This document shows positions 62,194 through 64,000 of a DNA stretch of 64,000 nt, piece by piece. The DNA lies in contig CP183313.1 in assembly GCA_051414845.1 (NCBI GenBank), forward strand, positions 1,612,001 to 1,676,000. Direction: 5' to 3'. The translations under genes were made by a program, and so were the position numbers. Below the pieces are notes generated by a model. That model ran no database searches, was not told where the DNA came from, and was given only the letters and a program-made list of their open reading frames with translations. This DNA comes from Simonsiella sp051414845 (lineage in GTDB: Bacteria; Pseudomonadota; Gammaproteobacteria; Burkholderiales; Neisseriaceae). Numbering within the stretch: position 1 is the first letter of the stretch; the number at the start of each line of letters is the position of its first letter.

Positions 62194-62481
62194 GTTCTTA
62201 TCCTTGTTGATCTAATCAAAAATGAGCGAATTATAACGTTTTTTTGCTTTTCAGGCTGCCTGAAATTGAATCCGCTATTGAAATTTGTATCGCCACTTTT
62301 TCGGTTCATCCAACAAGAAATATGCACAAAATTGCTTGCCAAACTTTGCGCAATAGGAGTAAGTTTCGCATGATTTAAGCGCAATCTTTTATTTTTCAGG
62401 CAGCCTTGGCAGATAATGCTAAATCATTTGACTTATTGGGTTTCAGGCAGCCTTTAACTTATTCAAGCAGAAGGTGGAATA

Positions 62482-64000
62482 ATGACAAAATACATCATCG
62501 GCGTGGACGTCGGTTCGGGCAGCGCGCGCGCAGGTTTATTTGACGAAACAGGTGAAATGTTGGCGCACGAAAGCCGCAAAATTACCTTATGGCGCGAGGC
62601 AGGCGAGCGCGTGGAACAATCGGGCAACGAAATTTGGGACGCGGTGTGCCATTGCGTGAAAACCATTGTGAAAACGGCGAATGTGCAGCCTGAAAACGTG
62701 GCGGGTATTGGCTTTGACGCGACCTGTTCGCTGGTTGTGGTGGGCGAAAATGGCGCGCCCTTGTCGGTCGGTTCGGACGATAATGAGCGCAATATTATTG
62801 TGTGGATGGACCATCGCGCGACCGAGCAAGCCGAACGCATTAACGCGGGCAATCATGCAGTATTGAAATATGTGGGCGGTCGTATTTCACCTGAAATGGA
62901 AACGCCAAAAATTTTGTGGCTGAAAGAAAACTTTCGCGAAACCTATGATAAAGCATGGCAATTCTTTGATTTAACAGATTATTTAACTTGGCGCGCGACA
63001 GGCGATTTGGCGCGTTCGGTGTGTACGGTTACCTGCAAATGGACGTATTTGGCGCACGAAAAACGCTGGGATGCGGACTATTTCCGCGCCATTGGCTTGA
63101 ACGAATTGGCGGACGAAAACTTTGCACGCATTGGCACGAACATCGTGGACGCTGGCACGGCTTGTGGCAACGGTTTGACAGCGCAAGCAGCGGCGGATTT
63201 AGGGCTGCCTGAAAACACGCCCGTTGCCGCAGGTTTGATTGATGCGCACGCAGGTGGTATTGGCACAGTTGGCGTGGCAGGTGGCGCGTTGGCGAGTTTG
63301 GGCTATGTGTTTGGCACATCATCTTGCACGATGACAACGACGAAAGAAGCGACATTTGTGGATGGCGTATGGGGGCCGTATTTCTCAGCGATGGTGCCGC
63401 AAATGTGGCTCAACGAAGGCGGACAAAGCGCGTCAGGCGCAGCAATTGACCGTTTAATCGCTGGGCATCCAGCCTATCCAGCCGCGCAAGCCGCGGCGGA
63501 ACAAGCGGGCAAACCGTTGCCTGTTTACCTTGCTGATGAAATTTTAAAACGTGGCAGCGCAAAAGACGCCATTCAGGCAGCCGATGGCATTCATGTTGTC
63601 CCCGAATTTTTAGGCAACCGCGCGCCCTTTGCCGACCCACACGCACGCGCTGTCATTGCGGGCTTGGACATGGAAACGGATTTTGAACACTTGCTGAAAT
63701 TGTACACCGCGGGCGTGTGCGGCATTGGCTACGGATTGCGCCAAATCATTGATGCGCAAGCAAAAGCAGGCATTAACACGCAAAACATCGTCGTTAGCGG
63801 CGGCGCGGGTGCGCACCCTTTCACGCGCCAAGTGTTGGCGGATGCGACGGGTTTACCCGTAATCGGCACTCAAGCGGCTGAACCTGTGTTGCTGGGTGCG
63901 GCAATTTTGGGCGCGGTGGCAGGTGGCGTGCGCGAAAACGTGGAAAGTGCGATGGCAAAACTTAACCGCGTGGAACAAGAATACACGCCCGACGCGAGCC
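62482..64000 (+). CDS. FGGY-family pentulose kinase (probable ribulokinase), cut by the window end
   Basis: At least 506 residues are present with no stop, so the gene continues beyond the window. The FGGY kinase fold is clear: the ATP-site start IIGVDVGSGSARAGLFD, the substrate motif VWMDHRATEQAERIN, the catalytic block LIDAHAGGIGTVGV and the second signature GLRQIIDAQAKAGINTQNIV with VVSGGAGAHPF. It resembles the FGGY/YDCK-type D-ribulokinases rather than AraB. Start ATG 62482 has an AAGGTGG site. Precise sugar is uncertain. Confidence 0.9.
   Translation, partial: MTKYIIGVDVGSGSARAGLFDETGEMLAHESRKITLWREAGERVEQSGNEIWDAVCHCVKTIVKTANVQPENVAGIGFDATCSLVVVGENGAPLSVGSDDNERNIIVWMDHRATEQAERINAGNHAVLKYVGGRISPEMETPKILWLKENFRETYDKAWQFFDLTDYLTWRATGDLARSVCTVTCKWTYLAHEKRWDADYFRAIGLNELADENFARIGTNIVDAGTACGNGLTAQAAADLGLPENTPVAAGLIDAHAGGIGTVGVAGGALASLGYVFGTSSCTMTTTKEATFVDGVWGPYFSAMVPQMWLNEGGQSASGAAIDRLIAGHPAYPAAQAAAEQAGKPLPVYLADEILKRGSAKDAIQAADGIHVVPEFLGNRAPFADPHARAVIAGLDMETDFEHLLKLYTAGVCGIGYGLRQIIDAQAKAGINTQNIVVSGGAGAHPFTRQVLADATGLPVIGTQAAEPVLLGAAILGAVAGGVRENVESAMAKLNRVEQEYTPDAS

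Noticed and set aside
1..64000. Dozens of regularly recurring short repeats that might suggest a CRISPR array
   Set aside because: They are uptake sequences at irregular distances, on both strands and inside genes, with no uniform spacers and no cas genes.
1..64000. tRNA, rRNA, tmRNA, 6S or SRP RNA genes
   Set aside because: I scanned the larger gaps and recognised no conserved arms or tag sequence; a covariance search would be decisive.

Overview
The window is bacterial chromosome from the family Neisseriaceae. The strongest sign is a 17-base near-palindrome, TTTCAGGC(A/T)GCCTGAAA, found in dozens of copies between and inside genes. It matches the AGGCAGCCTGAA / AGGCTGCCTGAA dialects of the Neisseriaceae DNA uptake sequence (DUS) known from Kingella, Simonsiella and relatives. 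dRS3-like repeats, an IS1016-type element, a PglL-type oligosaccharyltransferase and the general gene content agree. I cannot name genus or species from sequence alone. Most of the window is ordinary core genome; there are no rRNA genes, no tRNA that I can see and no CRISPR array.

Layout: 0-8 kb holds a MOSC protein, a lipid A-type acyltransferase overlapping a DXD glycosyltransferase, metK, an Mrp/ApbC Fe-S carrier and an AsmA-family protein. 8-14.4 kb is a pseudaminic acid cluster (pseC, pseF, a membrane protein, a pseG-pseH fusion, pseI) with a vapBC toxin-antitoxin pair inside it; pseB is absent. 14.5-20.6 kb has hisD, a small lipoprotein, thrS, a probably frameshifted membrane protein and a decayed gene. 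20.6-26.8 kb is a nucleoside uptake and salvage block (cdd divergent from nupC-deoA-phosphomutase-deoD). 27-33 kb has tgt and a type III restriction-modification system whose mod gene carries eight CCGAA pentamers. 33-40 kb has an EnvC-like factor, dgkA, dksA, an IS1016-like element, the infC-rpmI-rplT operon, xerD and an IS5-type remnant. 40-64 kb has a pglL-like ligase, an amino-acid permease, secA, uvrD, bfd, an oxidoreductase, the pyruvate dehydrogenase genes aceE/aceF with two small genes between them, trkH, an HMA-like small protein, a YadGH-like ABC exporter, a Sel1 protein, a phosphatase, a rhodanese, a PCMT homologue and the start of a pentulose kinase that runs off the end.

How genes may work together: the pse cluster makes CMP-pseudaminic acid, and the PglL-like ligase about 26 kb away is the type of enzyme that loads lipid-linked glycans onto pilin-like proteins in the periplasm. 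Together they suggest surface protein glycosylation, although capsule or lipooligosaccharide use is equally possible. NupC, Cdd, DeoA, DeoD and the phosphomutase form a coherent route from imported nucleosides to pentose phosphates.

The most unusual observations are: (1) two roughly 160-base hairpin elements inserted in frame into pseC and pseG, sharing a 49-base core, resembling in behaviour the palindromic elements of Rickettsia; (2) a type III mod gene that appears phase-OFF when read from its best start codon; (3) uptake sequences reused as stop codons, Shine-Dalgarno sites and terminator stems; (4) a set of paired-palindrome repeats that share an architecture but not a sequence.
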